Positions 43,176 through 52,216 of a stretch of DNA of 64,000 bases are shown here, piece by piece (position 1 is the first letter of the stretch; every line of letters starts with the position of its first letter). This DNA comes from Anaerorudis cellulosivorans (GTDB lineage Bacteria; Bacteroidota; Bacteroidia; Bacteroidales; Dysgonomonadaceae). The stretch covers positions 1 through 64,000 of the forward strand of contig NZ_JAPCWE010000014.1 of assembly GCF_025943985.1 (NCBI RefSeq). Reading direction: 5' to 3'. The notes below the pieces were generated by a model that saw only the letters and a program-made list of their open reading frames with translations, had not been told where the DNA came from and did not search any database. The position numbers and the translations under genes are program-made.

Positions 43176-44942
43176 TTATTTAATATTCAAATCATAAGGT
43201 AAACGTGCCTGAATGAAATCCTCTTCCTTTAGATTTTTTATTGTCATAAAAATATCATAGCTGCTCCCTAGATATTCTTTGAGCGTTTTGAGGGCAAGGT
43301 CGTTTTTGTTTTTATCCATGAATTCTTCAATAAACGAACGTTTTTTCGGATATTCATATACTACGTAATCGTTGCCTACTCCGGCGAGATCAGTTGCAAT
43401 TTTTATGGCTTTTTCTATTCCTCCCAATTCATCTACCAAACCAATCGTTTTTGCTTGATTCCCGGTCCAGATTCGTCCCTCTGCGTATTTCGCAAGTGAA
43501 TCTTTGGGAATGCTGCGGCCTTCGGCGCAGCGCGACAAGAATGTATCGTATCCCTTTTCGATATAGGATTGAAGCATGGCTTTCTCGTTATTGTTCATCG
43601 GGCGGGTGAAATTTCCGAAATCGCTGTATTCGTGCGTTTTCACGACATCAAAATCGAGACCGAGCTTGTTCATTGTTCCCTGCATATTGGGGAAAAGGCC
43701 GAAGATGCCGATTGAACCGGTAATTGTGGTTGGCTGAGCCACAATTTTGGTGGCATTACATGAGATATAATATCCTCCGGATGCTGCCAGATCGCCCATA
43801 GAAACCACTACAGGCTTTTCTTTTTTCAAATCAGTTATGGCTTTCCAGATCTGTTCTGAGGCATAAGCGCTGCCTCCTCCTGAATTCACACGAAAAACAA
43901 CAGCTTTTATATTATCATCCTTTCGAAGTTTTTCGATTTCGTTGACCATGAATTTGTCTTGAATATCGGATGAGCCGTTTCCCGATATGATGTTACCAAC
44001 AGCATATAAAAGGGCAATGTTGTTTTTTGATTTTTTTATTATCCGGGGTTTTACCGATTTCATATCCTGAACTGTGGCCGACGGAATTTTTTCACCTTCA
44101 TCGATATTGAGCAGGGTGCGCAAATAATTTTTCATTTCCGTTTCATAAAGTACGGTATCCACAAGATTTTTGTTTATCAGATACGATATGTCTTTCAAAA
44201 GAGGAAACTGATTGGCAATGGAATCGATATCTACGGCAGATAAATTGCGGGAATCGGCCAGATCACTTCGCATAAAATTCCACATATCGTTGAGCGAAGA
44301 AGTTGTCTGCTGACGGTTGGCTTCACTCATTTCTGTGAGTGTAAATGGCTCAACAGCCGATTTGTAGGTACCTACTTTGAATACCTGAACTTCTATTCCC
44401 AATTTTTCTAATGCATCTTTATAGAAAACAGGCATGGATACCAATCCGTGAATATCGAGTGATCCTTGGGGATTGATAGCGATTTTGTCTGCTACCGATG
44501 CCAGATAATATCCCGATTGAGTGTAGGTGTCGGCATAAGCTACAATAAATTTTCCGCTTTCTTTGAAATCGATCAGCTCTTGACGAATTTGCATCAAAGT
44601 GGCAGGAGCTGCATTGAAAATCTGCGCGTTTAGATAGATGCCTTTTATTCGATCGTCATTTTTTACCTTGCGAATAGCTGCAACGATATCGTCAAGGCCC
44701 ATCATTGCGGTTTCATCCTGAGGAATAAAAGCAGTGGATCGAGGTGATCTTTCCTGAATATTCCCCACTAAACGTAAATGGAGAATACTGTTGTTCTCAA
44801 GTACAAATTGTTCTTCGCTCACCGATTGGAATAATGAGCCGGCAGTAACTATAAAAAAGACCATGGAAATAGCCGAAACAAGTATACTGGCAATGATAAA
44901 CCCGAGAGCTGATCCTAAGACGATTTTGGGAAAATCTTTCAT
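43176..44942 (-). CDS. sppA: Signal peptide peptidase SppA, 67-kDa type
   Basis: The 588-residue membrane protease degrades cleaved signal peptides. It has one N-terminal transmembrane helix (about 9-35) and two ClpP-like S49 domains. The catalytic lysine is in FKVGTYKSAVEPF (first half), and the nucleophile serine is in GDLAASGGYYIS (second half), preceded by FRVNSGGGSAYASE. This matches the two-domain E. coli enzyme. It heads the lpxK-phosphorylase-thiL run. Confidence 0.94.
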   Translation of the reverse strand: MKDFPKIVLGSALGFIIASILVSAISMVFFIVTAGSLFQSVSEEQFVLENNSILHLRLVGNIQERSPRSTAFIPQDETAMMGLDDIVAAIRKVKNDDRIKGIYLNAQIFNAAPATLMQIRQELIDFKESGKFIVAYADTYTQSGYYLASVADKIAINPQGSLDIHGLVSMPVFYKDALEKLGIEVQVFKVGTYKSAVEPFTLTEMSEANRQQTTSSLNDMWNFMRSDLADSRNLSAVDIDSIANQFPLLKDISYLINKNLVDTVLYETEMKNYLRTLLNIDEGEKIPSATVQDMKSVKPRIIKKSKNNIALLYAVGNIISGNGSSDIQDKFMVNEIEKLRKDDNIKAVVFRVNSGGGSAYASEQIWKAITDLKKEKPVVVSMGDLAASGGYYISCNATKIVAQPTTITGSIGIFGLFPNMQGTMNKLGLDFDVVKTHEYSDFGNFTRPMNNNEKAMLQSYIEKGYDTFLSRCAEGRSIPKDSLAKYAEGRIWTGNQAKTIGLVDELGGIEKAIKIATDLAGVGNDYVVYEYPKKRSFIEEFMDKNKNDLALKTLKEYLGSSYDIFMTIKNLKEEDFIQARLPYDLNIK

Positions 44943-44979
44943 ATAAATTGTTTTTTTAATATGAATAAATTAGTCGGAA

Positions 44980-44987
44980 CAAAAGTA
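44980..44987 (-). promoter_or_regulatory. -7 promoter box (TACTTTTG) for sppA-lpxK
   Basis: The minus strand reads TACTTTTG 38 nt upstream of the sppA ATG and matches TAnnTTTG. Confidence 0.6.
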
Positions 44988-45144
44988 AAAAAAAAAGAAG
45001 AATCAAACAATTTAAAAATCTTATATTTGAATCGGTTTGCCTTTGATTTTAAAGGTATTCTTTTTCAAGATGTTTTGGATATACTATAATTCGAATTTTT
45101 ATCATTCGTTTAGGGGAAAAGGCAGTTTGTCCGGCAAAAAATGA

Positions 45145-45152
45145 TAATTTTG
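45145..45152 (+). promoter_or_regulatory. -7 promoter box (TAATTTTG) for the ECF sigma operon
   Basis: TAATTTTG matches TAnnTTTG; a TTTG at 45126-45129 is nearby but its 15-nt spacing is shorter than usual. Confidence 0.5.
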
Positions 45153-45208
45153 TAAAAAGCAAGAAACTATGTGCAGCGTTTTTCGATTTTATTCATCTAT
45201 ATACATGA

Positions 45209-45772
45209 ATGCGATTAAGCATGGATGATTCGCAGTTGATAGAAGCGTGTAAGAAGAAGGACCGTGATGCTCAAAAGAAGCTATATGAAATGTATGCTCC
45301 TAAAATGATGGGCGTTTGTTTGCGTTATTGCCATAATAACGAAACGGCATGGGACTTGCTACACGACGGATTTTTCCGGGTTTTTACGCGCATTGGCTCC
45401 TATTCGGGCAAGGGGTCTTTTGAAGGATGGCTGAGACGTATTTTTGTGAATCTGGCGATTGAAAATTATCGTTATGAACGAAAAAAAAATCAGGTAATGA
45501 CCGATATCGAACAGATTGAATCGGATGATTTGGATTTTTTAGATGACGATTCTTATAATATAGGGGATATTACACACGAAGAGCTTCTCGAAATGATAAG
45601 GCAACTACCAAAAAGTTATCGCACCATATTCAATTTGTTCGTGTTTGAAGATATGTCTCATAAAGAAATCGGCAAAATGCTTGGCATTAACGAATCCACT
45701 TCGCGTTCACAGTATTCGCGTGCAAGAGCAATATTGCGAAAAAAAATTAATGCTGTCCTGAAAAATAAATAG
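45209..45772 (+). CDS. ECF-type RNA polymerase sigma factor
   Basis: The 187-residue protein has sigma region 2 (about 28-95; YCHNNETAWDLLHDGFFRVFTRIGSY and GWLRRIFVNLAIENYR) and sigma region 4 (about 128-180; LPKSYRTIFNLFVFEDMSHKEIGKMLGI, STSRSQYSRARAIL). It directs RNA polymerase to envelope-stress or surface-structure genes. An alternative start at 45221 (MDDSQLIEAC) fits the family better than the first ATG. The next gene begins at or just after its stop and is the likely cognate membrane regulator. Confidence 0.93.
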   Translation: MRLSMDDSQLIEACKKKDRDAQKKLYEMYAPKMMGVCLRYCHNNETAWDLLHDGFFRVFTRIGSYSGKGSFEGWLRRIFVNLAIENYRYERKKNQVMTDIEQIESDDLDFLDDDSYNIGDITHEELLEMIRQLPKSYRTIFNLFVFEDMSHKEIGKMLGINESTSRSQYSRARAILRKKINAVLKNK

Positions 45773-45777
45773 TGAAG

Positions 45778-47079
45778 ATGATGAGTGAGAAAGACAACAT
45801 AAAAGAACAATTTCGGCATAAGTTGAACGATTACGAGGCACCTGTTTTGGATAATGAATGGGATCGGCTTGAGGAATCGCTCGACAAAGCCATGCGGCAG
45901 CGCGCTGTCCAACGGCAATGGATGGCTGCTGCAGCTGTAATTGTTGCTTTGATAGTGGGTGGGCTGATATATCTGAATTTTCCTGTTGATGGCGATAAGG
46001 CGATAGTAACGAAAAAAGTCGCTCCGAGTGATAAAAACGAATCATTGTTCCCTATTGTCGAAGAAAACGAAATGAAGCAATCTCCATTGGTGGTTTCAGC
46101 TGACGAAAATAAATTTAAGGAGTTTGAAAAAACGGAAACAGGTATAAAAACGGAGTTACCTGTAGAAACAGAAACGCAATATCCCCAAACGGTGGAGTTG
46201 CCTGTTGTTGATGCGGATAAGTCGGATGAAAAAGACTATCCGGAGGAACAGTCGGGAGAACTGACTGACGAAGAGATGGATCGATTTATCGAAGAGTTTG
46301 TTAACCAACGAAACAATAATCAGACGCATTTGAGTTTTGCCGAGGAAGGGGAAAGCGAACCTATTGCCATAGCTCTTAATGCCAGAGGAGGGTTGACCTC
46401 TTTGCATCGAACGACGAATTCTCCCATGACGTTGAAAAGTGTTGCGACAAAAAATTATGCGGTTAACGATTCACCCGAGAAATCGTTGATGACAGGAAAT
46501 ATGAATCACATGGAATTTAATGCCGATCAAGTCGATGTGACAGAAAATATTGCCGAAATGGTTCACGAACAACCGATTTCTATCGGTCTTACTTTCTCAA
46601 AACTTATTATGGATCGTCTTTCGGTAGAAACGGGACTTATGTATACTTATTTATATTCGAAAGCAAAAAATACGGCTAACCAATTTAAAAGTCAAGAAAC
46701 GCAACAGTTGCATTATTTGGGTATCCCGCTAAATGTGAATTATACTCTTTTATCTTTCCACAAATTAAATGTGTATGTTTCTATGGGAGGAATGATCGAG
46801 AAAGATGTGTATGGCAAATATCAATATGTGGATGAAACGGTTGAACCTGAAACAAATGGCACTTCCGGGAAAAAAGTGTCGGTAAATATTCATCAACATA
46901 ATCCACAGGTGTCAGTGAATGCAGGCATGGGATTATCCTATCCTTTATTCAATAACTTGGGGATATATGGGAAAATAGGGGGAGCCTATTATTTTGATGC
47001 CAATAATAAATATAAAACTTTTTATTCCGACAAAAAAATTGTGTTGGATTTGAATGTAGGACTTAAACTTAATTTTTAA
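45778..47079 (+). CDS. Sigma-linked one-pass protein with C-terminal outer-membrane barrel
   Basis: About 433 residues: an N-terminal cytoplasmic segment (about 1-45, with YEAPVLDNEWDRLEESL), one transmembrane helix (about 48-68), a long acidic periplasmic linker (about 75-230, rich in Glu, Asp, Thr and Pro) and a PorT-like barrel domain (about 260-433; IGLTFSKLIMDRLSVETGLMYTYLY, final strand LNVGLKLNF). The start follows the sigma stop directly; GTG 45772, ATG 45778 and ATG 45781 are all possible. The layout suggests an anti-sigma-like sensor spanning both membranes. The family is seen beside ECF sigma factors; its mechanism is unknown to me. Confidence 0.75.
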   Translation: MMSEKDNIKEQFRHKLNDYEAPVLDNEWDRLEESLDKAMRQRAVQRQWMAAAAVIVALIVGGLIYLNFPVDGDKAIVTKKVAPSDKNESLFPIVEENEMKQSPLVVSADENKFKEFEKTETGIKTELPVETETQYPQTVELPVVDADKSDEKDYPEEQSGELTDEEMDRFIEEFVNQRNNNQTHLSFAEEGESEPIAIALNARGGLTSLHRTTNSPMTLKSVATKNYAVNDSPEKSLMTGNMNHMEFNADQVDVTENIAEMVHEQPISIGLTFSKLIMDRLSVETGLMYTYLYSKAKNTANQFKSQETQQLHYLGIPLNVNYTLLSFHKLNVYVSMGGMIEKDVYGKYQYVDETVEPETNGTSGKKVSVNIHQHNPQVSVNAGMGLSYPLFNNLGIYGKIGGAYYFDANNKYKTFYSDKKIVLDLNVGLKLNF

Positions 47080-47098
47080 CTACTAAATAAGAAAAAAA

Positions 47099-47824
47099 AT
47101 GAAAAAGAGTGTGTTATTTTTTAGTATGGTGATTATGGGTTTTATGTTAAGCTCATGTCTGGAATCAGGAGATCAGAGTTATACAGGTGTAATGCAGTTT
47201 TCTTATGTTACGATGGATAACAGCGGTCTTATTTATGCTCGTAATGAGGGCGGTTTTATAACGAGTGAGAGTATACGAATGTTATATCCGGGCAACTGCT
47301 ATTTCCTTTCTTATACATGGAATTCGGAGAATGGTATGACTCAGTCAGCTGATGGATTTAATATTTTTAATGTGGTTCTTACAGATGAACCGGAACCCGT
47401 GCCTTCCACAACGTTAGTTATGTCGGATGCGCCTGCTGAGGCGGGAACACCATTTTATAAATTTTCGTCTCCTTATTATAGCAGCGATGAATATTTTGGT
47501 GATTTCTGGGCATTTTCTTATCAATGGAAAAAGAAAAAAGGGGAGGAAGCAAGGGTGGATTTTTATAAATCTTCAGAAACGACGGAAACCCCCGGTGAAA
47601 TACTAATTGACGTGCGTTTAAGTAAAACAGGAACGCCTACCGAAACAACGGAAACAATAGAAAACGGAATCATTGCAGTAAATATGTCTTCTTTGCGCAA
47701 CTTGTTGCAAACTTCAGGTGAAACTGAGACTAAAAATGTTCCCATTCGTTTTCGTTATTATATTGAAGGGGGTTCTGAACCGATCAAAAGCTCTGCATAT
47801 GCTATTACGATTTACACCGATTAA
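47099..47824 (+). CDS. NigD-like lipoprotein
   Basis: The 241-residue protein has a lipoprotein signal with lipobox MLSSC (Cys at 20) and a beta-rich body typical of the NigD-like family (early LESGDQSYTGVMQFSYVTM, a central proline-rich VLTDEPEPVP, and a late domain FYKSSETTETPGEILIDVRLSK). NigD proteins are immunity- or surface-associated lipoproteins of unknown mechanism. It is the third gene of the sigma operon, 19 nt after the barrel gene, followed by a strong terminator. Confidence 0.75.
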   Translation: MKKSVLFFSMVIMGFMLSSCLESGDQSYTGVMQFSYVTMDNSGLIYARNEGGFITSESIRMLYPGNCYFLSYTWNSENGMTQSADGFNIFNVVLTDEPEPVPSTTLVMSDAPAEAGTPFYKFSSPYYSSDEYFGDFWAFSYQWKKKKGEEARVDFYKSSETTETPGEILIDVRLSKTGTPTETTETIENGIIAVNMSSLRNLLQTSGETETKNVPIRFRYYIEGGSEPIKSSAYAITIYTD

Positions 47825-47853
47825 AGTATTTTCTATACTTAATTGAATTCCGC

Positions 47854-47896
47854 AAAGAGGGTGTATCACAATGTGATTTCACCCTCTTTGGTTTTT
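47854..47896 (+). terminator. Terminator of the ECF sigma operon
   Basis: AAAGAGGGTG (47854-47863) pairs perfectly with CACCCTCTTT (47880-47889), followed by GGTTTTT. Confidence 0.9.
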
Positions 47897-47931
47897 ACAC
47901 CTATTGGAAATAAATTTCAACAAATCAATTC

Positions 47932-48042
47932 TCAGCGGCTTTTTTTATTTCGATACATTTTTTTGTGCATATCGTTTCCCTGATCAGTGTTTCTTTCTTT
48001 GAATCCATTTACCTGTTCGTGGGTGAGGTTATTGTTTTTCAA
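47932..48042 (-). CDS. Possible small basic protein (36 aa)
   Basis: A 36-codon minus-strand frame with TTG start at 48042 preceded by a purine-rich AGAGGAAAA. The product is hydrophilic and basic (NNNLTHEQVNGFKE..MHKKMYRNKKSR). It lies between two terminators in a 385-bp gap that otherwise shows nothing. No promoter box was found and TTG starts are uncommon, so it may be chance or a gene remnant. Confidence 0.25.
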   Translation of the reverse strand: MKNNNLTHEQVNGFKERNTDQGNDMHKKMYRNKKSR

Positions 48043-48151
48043 TTTTCCTCTGTGGGGAGTAATAAGTGATTTTTTAGGTGGTTATGTATTGTTGAACCTG
48101 CGTTGATAGCTATTTTTTACCTTGAATGAGGATTGTTCGGATATGATAAAA

Positions 48152-48185
48152 TAAAAAACTGCCCTATGTAAGGGCAGTTTTTTTA
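48152..48185 (-). terminator. Terminator after rpsA
   Basis: ACTGCCCT (48158-48165) pairs with AGGGCAGT (48171-48178) around a 5-nt loop, with A/T-runs on both sides; on the minus strand it ends rpsA 24 nt after its stop. Confidence 0.9.
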
Positions 48186-48209
48186 TTTATCGAAAGAAGA
48201 ACGAAAAAA

Positions 48210-50246
48210 TTATTCTTTTTCTTCTTCTTTTGTCTGAGCGTCTTCTTTGATTTCTTCTGCTTTCTTCACTTCCTCTTTCACTTCCTCGGAATCGGTTTTT
48301 GCATCAGTAGTTTCAATAGCCGGTTTTTCTTCAACTTTAACCTCTGAAACTTCTATTTGTTCTGTTTTCAAATCCTCGATTTTCTCTTCTTCTTTTGTTT
48401 CTTCGGTTTTTTCATCTCCGGCTTTCGATTTCTTCTTTGTTTCTTTTTTAGGAGCTGCTTTTTGAGCTTCAAGTTTTTCCTTTAAAGCAACCAGTTCTTC
48501 AATATCGCCGAATGTTGTTTTCTCGATTATCGGAGTAGAAATCGTTTCCGCCTCTTCCTTTTTCCCTGTACGTTTTGATCTACGTTTCGATTCGGTTTTC
48601 TCGTTTTGTTCATCTTCGAATACTCGCGTATGAGATACAACAATGCGTTTAGCATCTTTGTTAAATTCGATGACTTTGAATGGTAATTTCTCATCTACTT
48701 GTGCTTGAGAGCCATCTTCCTTTACTAAGTGTTTAGAAGAAGCAAATGCTTCAATACCGTAAGGAAGAGCAATAATGGCACCTTTATCGGTTAGCTCCAC
48801 TATGGTACCTTCATGAACGGAACCTTCTGTGAAAATGGTTTCAAATACATCCCACGGATTTTCCTCGACTTGTTTATGTCCAAGGCTCAAGCGACGATTT
48901 TCCTTATCGATTTCCAATACTTGCACTTCAAGTGGTGCACCAATTTCCGTAACTTCGCTTGGATGTTTGATTTTCTTTGTCCATGAGAGATCAGAGATAT
49001 GAACCAACCCTTCCACTCCTTCTTCTATTTCCACAAAAGCACCAAAGTTAGTGAAGTTGCGAACGGTTGCCGTATGAATACTGCCAATCGGGTATCTCTC
49101 TTCGATGGTTTCCCAAGGATCCGGTTTTAATTGTTTCATTCCGAGGGACATCTTGCGTTCCTCACGGTCGAGAGATAAGATGACAGCTTCTACTTCGTCG
49201 CCGACATGTAGAAAGTCTTGAGCAGTATGCAGGTGTTGCGTCCAACTCATTTCCGATACGTGAATTAATCCTTCTACTCCCGGGGCAATTTCTACAAATG
49301 CTCCGTAATCGGCAATCACTACTACTTTTCCTTTTACAATGTCTCCAACTTTCAAATTGGGATCTAATGCATCCCAAGGATGTGGCGTTAGCTGTTTTAA
49401 TCCAAGAGCAATGCGTTTCTTTTCATCATCGAAATCGAGAATAACCACATTGATCTTATCGTTTAATTTGACAACTTCTTCCGGATGTTGAATGCGTTCC
49501 CATGAAAGATCGGTAATATGAACAAGACCGTCAACCCCACCAAGATCAATAAATACTCCGTAAGAGGTAATGTTTTTCACTGTTCCTTCAAGTACTTGAC
49601 CTTTTTCGAGGTGCGAGATAATTTCTTTCTTTTGTTGTTCGAGTTCTTCCTCTATCAATATTTTGTGCGATACAACCACATTTTTGAATTCGGGGTTGAT
49701 TTTTACAACTTTAAATTCCATTGTTTTATCCACGAACATGTCGTAATCGTGAATCGGTTTCACATCAATTTGTGAGCCGGGTAAGAATGCTTCAATTCCG
49801 AACACGTCAACAATCATACCGCCTTTTGTGCGACATTTGATGTATCCTTTAATCACTTCGTTATTCTGGAATGCTTCGTTTACGCGATCCCATGAACGTG
49901 TGGCACGTGCTTTTTTATGAGAAAGTACCAGTTGTCCCTTTTTATCTTCCTGACTTTCGATATAAACCTCAACTTCATCGCCAACTTTCAGATCGGGATT
50001 GTATCTGAATTCACTCATTGGAACAACGCCTTCCGATTTGTAGCCGATGTTTACGATGACTTCGCGTTTATTCATGGAAGTTACGACCCCGGTTACTACT
50101 TCTTTATCGCTGATTTTGCTCAGTGTATTGGTGTAACTCTCGATAAGTTTTTCTTTGTTTTCTTTGCTGTAGCTTTCGCTTCCTTCGGCATAAGTTTCCC
50201 AATCGAAATTTTCAATGGGTGTGACATTCTTTGTGTTATCTGTCAT
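48210..50246 (-). CDS. rpsA: 30S ribosomal protein S1
   Basis: The 678-residue protein has six S1 RNA-binding repeats (from about 55 to 555), for example VTGVVTSMNKREVIVNIGYKSEGVVP, LEGTVKNITSYGVFIDLGGVDGLVHITD and ATVRNFTNFGAFVEIEEGVEGLVHISD. A Lys/Glu-rich, low-complexity tail of about 120 residues follows (TEETKEEEKIEDLKTE), longer than in E. coli S1. It binds mRNA on the small subunit; Bacteroidetes use little Shine-Dalgarno pairing. A TATCTTTG promoter lies upstream. Confidence 0.97.
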   Translation of the reverse strand: MTDNTKNVTPIENFDWETYAEGSESYSKENKEKLIESYTNTLSKISDKEVVTGVVTSMNKREVIVNIGYKSEGVVPMSEFRYNPDLKVGDEVEVYIESQEDKKGQLVLSHKKARATRSWDRVNEAFQNNEVIKGYIKCRTKGGMIVDVFGIEAFLPGSQIDVKPIHDYDMFVDKTMEFKVVKINPEFKNVVVSHKILIEEELEQQKKEIISHLEKGQVLEGTVKNITSYGVFIDLGGVDGLVHITDLSWERIQHPEEVVKLNDKINVVILDFDDEKKRIALGLKQLTPHPWDALDPNLKVGDIVKGKVVVIADYGAFVEIAPGVEGLIHVSEMSWTQHLHTAQDFLHVGDEVEAVILSLDREERKMSLGMKQLKPDPWETIEERYPIGSIHTATVRNFTNFGAFVEIEEGVEGLVHISDLSWTKKIKHPSEVTEIGAPLEVQVLEIDKENRRLSLGHKQVEENPWDVFETIFTEGSVHEGTIVELTDKGAIIALPYGIEAFASSKHLVKEDGSQAQVDEKLPFKVIEFNKDAKRIVVSHTRVFEDEQNEKTESKRRSKRTGKKEEAETISTPIIEKTTFGDIEELVALKEKLEAQKAAPKKETKKKSKAGDEKTEETKEEEKIEDLKTEQIEVSEVKVEEKPAIETTDAKTDSEEVKEEVKKAEEIKEDAQTKEEEKE

Positions 50247-50301
50247 TTGTTTTGTAAAAAAAATTAATTAAATAAGTTAGACATTATGTTGCTAAAAAAA
50301 C

Positions 50302-50347
50302 GGTGCAAAGATAGATTGTTTTTCTGTATAAACCAATTCTTTGCACC
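50302..50347. repeat. 9-bp inverted repeat over the rpsA promoter
   Basis: GGTGCAAAG (50302-50310) and CTTTGCACC (50339-50347) are perfect inverted copies 28 bp apart. The left copy contains the rpsA -7 TTTG, so a dimeric factor binding both could control initiation. Confidence 0.5.
50306..50313 (-). promoter_or_regulatory. -7 promoter box (TATCTTTG) for rpsA
   Basis: The minus strand reads TATCTTTG 60 nt upstream of the rpsA ATG. A TTGG about 20 nt further upstream could be the -33 element. Confidence 0.65.
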
Positions 50348-50405
50348 TTAAATTTTTGAATTTATGAGTGATAATGATTGAAATGCAATAATCGATTTTT
50401 TGTTT

Positions 50406-50969
50406 TTAATCGGATATTTTCTTTTCCCATAATAATCCTTCGGCCACTTTTTTGCGTGTTTCCTTTCCGGCAATAATTTCGACGAGTTGCAATGCAAAAT
50501 CGAACATAAAGCCGGGACCTTTTCCGGTAATGATTTTCCCGTCAACCGCTACATTTTCGCCGGTTATATTTGCTCCGATAAGTTGGGGCTCAAATCCGGG
50601 GTAACAGGTGGCTTTTTTCCCCTTAAGCAGTTCTAATCCGCCTAATACCATAGGTGCAGCACAAATTGCCGCTACATATTTTCCTTTTGTCACAAATGTT
50701 TTTATTTGTTCTTTCACTCCTTTGTGTTCGTTTAAGTTTTTTGCACCTGGCATGCCGCCGGGCAAAACCAAAACATCGATATCGGAGAAATCCATGGTTG
50801 TAAACAACTTATCCGCAATAACGGTGATATTGTGTGCTCCGGTCACTTTCAACTCATTAGAAACAGACACCGTTTGTACCGGTATCTCGGCTCTTCGTAA
50901 TATATCTACTGTTCCGAGAGCTTCTATTTCTTCGAAGCCGTTTGCTAAAAATAGGGCAACTTTTTTCAT
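50406..50969 (-). CDS. DJ-1/PfpI family protein (YajL-like)
   Basis: The 187-residue protein starts KKVALFLANGFEEIEALG and has the DJ-1 nucleophile elbow AAICAAPMVLGG with Cys near residue 105, plus the Glu15-like acidic residue in GFEEIEA. DJ-1/YajL/ThiJ proteins act as glyoxalase/deglycase-like or oxidative stress proteins. The ATG at 50969 is chosen because the upstream extension overlaps the TonB gene and is not conserved in kind. It follows exbB-exbD-tonB in the same direction. Confidence 0.9.
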   Translation of the reverse strand: MKKVALFLANGFEEIEALGTVDILRRAEIPVQTVSVSNELKVTGAHNITVIADKLFTTMDFSDIDVLVLPGGMPGAKNLNEHKGVKEQIKTFVTKGKYVAAICAAPMVLGGLELLKGKKATCYPGFEPQLIGANITGENVAVDGKIITGKGPGFMFDFALQLVEIIAGKETRKKVAEGLLWEKKISD

Positions 50970-50988
50970 AGAAATTTTTTTTGATATA

Positions 50989-51765
50989 TTAATTGAGATT
51001 AAACTTATATGTAATGGTTCCTTGCTGATTGTTTCCCGATTGAATTGCATTGAATTTGGTGCTGCGTGCAGCCCGCAATGCTTCTTCCCGAAGCGTTGGA
51101 CTCGGCGTATTCGTTCCTCGTCCGATTTCGGCATGAATTACATTTCCCGCCGGGTCTACGGTTATATTAACAACCACTGTGCCATAATCGTTCACGGTGT
51201 ATCGGGGTTGCACAAGTCCCCCCGGTCCCAAGCTCCGCCCGCTAAGATCATACGTTCCTATTCCTCCGCTTCCTTTAGGCGATCCTTGTGTGGTATTTCC
51301 TGCAGAAACACCCTGTGTTCCTGTTCCTTCGGTGTTGCCTCTGTTTCCTGAGGTATTTTCTCCGAATAATCCCGACATTTGTTGGTTGATTTCTTTACGA
51401 CGGGCTTCTTCCTCTCGTTGACGGCGTGCAGCTTCTTCTTCTAAACGGCGTTGTTCCGCCAATCGGGCTTCACGTTGTTTTTCTTCACGTTGTGCTTTTA
51501 TATCAATCGATGGTTCGTCGTTTTGTGTGATAAGTGGCGATTCGGGATCATGAGGCGTGGTGGGAGGTGTTGAGATAACTGATGTTTCGGTCATCATTGG
51601 TTCTGTAGATCCTCCTGCATTTTCTTCTGTACCGAACATGACCGGAATGCCTTCCAATTCCCGCGAAGGGAGAGTGATGGTAAAATATGAAAACAAGAGG
51701 ATAATCAGGAGCAATCCCGAAAAAATAATTGTTCCGATAATTCCACCTATTTTTTCTTTTTCCAT
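50989..51765 (-). CDS. tonB: TonB-family energy transducer
   Basis: The 258-residue protein has one N-terminal transmembrane helix (about 8-30), a Ser/Thr/Pro-rich stretch, a highly charged coiled-coil-like segment (about 92-125, Glu/Arg-rich), a Gly/Thr/Asn-rich linker, and a TonB C-terminal domain (about 185-258; YGTVVVNITVDPAGNVIHAEIG, AARSTKFNA, GTITYKFNL). It links ExbB/ExbD proton flow to outer-membrane receptors such as those at 1540 and 37638. Confidence 0.88.
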   Translation of the reverse strand: MEKEKIGGIIGTIIFSGLLLIILLFSYFTITLPSRELEGIPVMFGTEENAGGSTEPMMTETSVISTPPTTPHDPESPLITQNDEPSIDIKAQREEKQREARLAEQRRLEEEAARRQREEEARRKEINQQMSGLFGENTSGNRGNTEGTGTQGVSAGNTTQGSPKGSGGIGTYDLSGRSLGPGGLVQPRYTVNDYGTVVVNITVDPAGNVIHAEIGRGTNTPSPTLREEALRAARSTKFNAIQSGNNQQGTITYKFNLN

Positions 51766-51797
51766 TATGAAATAGCGATTCTTGAAGAAAAAAACCT

Positions 51798-52205
51798 TTA
51801 ATTTGGTCGCGTCATCAATACCATTTTAAATTTATGCTTGTTTGCAATGTCAAGCACTTTCACAATTTCCCGGTAAGGAACGCTTTCGTCTGCGTAGAGC
51901 GCAACATATACTTCGGGGTTGGCACTATAGGCTGCTTGCAGAAAAGGTGCAATTGCTTCAAAGGGTACTTGACGTTCTGTCTCGTTTCCGTTTGCTACGT
52001 AATAATTAAGATTTTTGTCGATAGTTATCCGTGTCAGTGGTTTGGCTTGAGCTTGTTGCTGCGATTTTGGCAACAAAACTTTAATCGAATTTGGCACAAC
52101 AATAGTAGATGTGATCATGAAAAAGATCAACAACAGAAAAATAACATCGGTCATCGATGCCATACTGAAGGTGGGTTCTATCTTAAAGCGTTGTTTTAAT
52201 GCCAT
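51798..52205 (-). CDS. exbD: ExbD/TolR-type biopolymer transport protein
   Basis: The 135-residue protein has a short cytoplasmic N-terminus, one transmembrane helix with the proton-carrying Asp (SMTDVIFLLLIFFM, Asp about 20) and a periplasmic domain (ITIDKNLNYYVNGN-like; VALYADESVPYREIVKVLDIANKHKFKMVLMT). With ExbB it forms the proton channel that energises TonB. Gaps are 11 nt to exbB and 32 nt to tonB. Confidence 0.93.
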   Translation of the reverse strand: MALKQRFKIEPTFSMASMTDVIFLLLIFFMITSTIVVPNSIKVLLPKSQQQAQAKPLTRITIDKNLNYYVANGNETERQVPFEAIAPFLQAAYSANPEVYVALYADESVPYREIVKVLDIANKHKFKMVLMTRPN

Positions 52206-52216
52206 GAAAATTCTCC

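Noticed and set aside
50970-51134. 55-residue extension of the DJ-1 protein
   Set aside because: It overlaps the TonB gene on the same strand; the family starts at KKVALFLANG.
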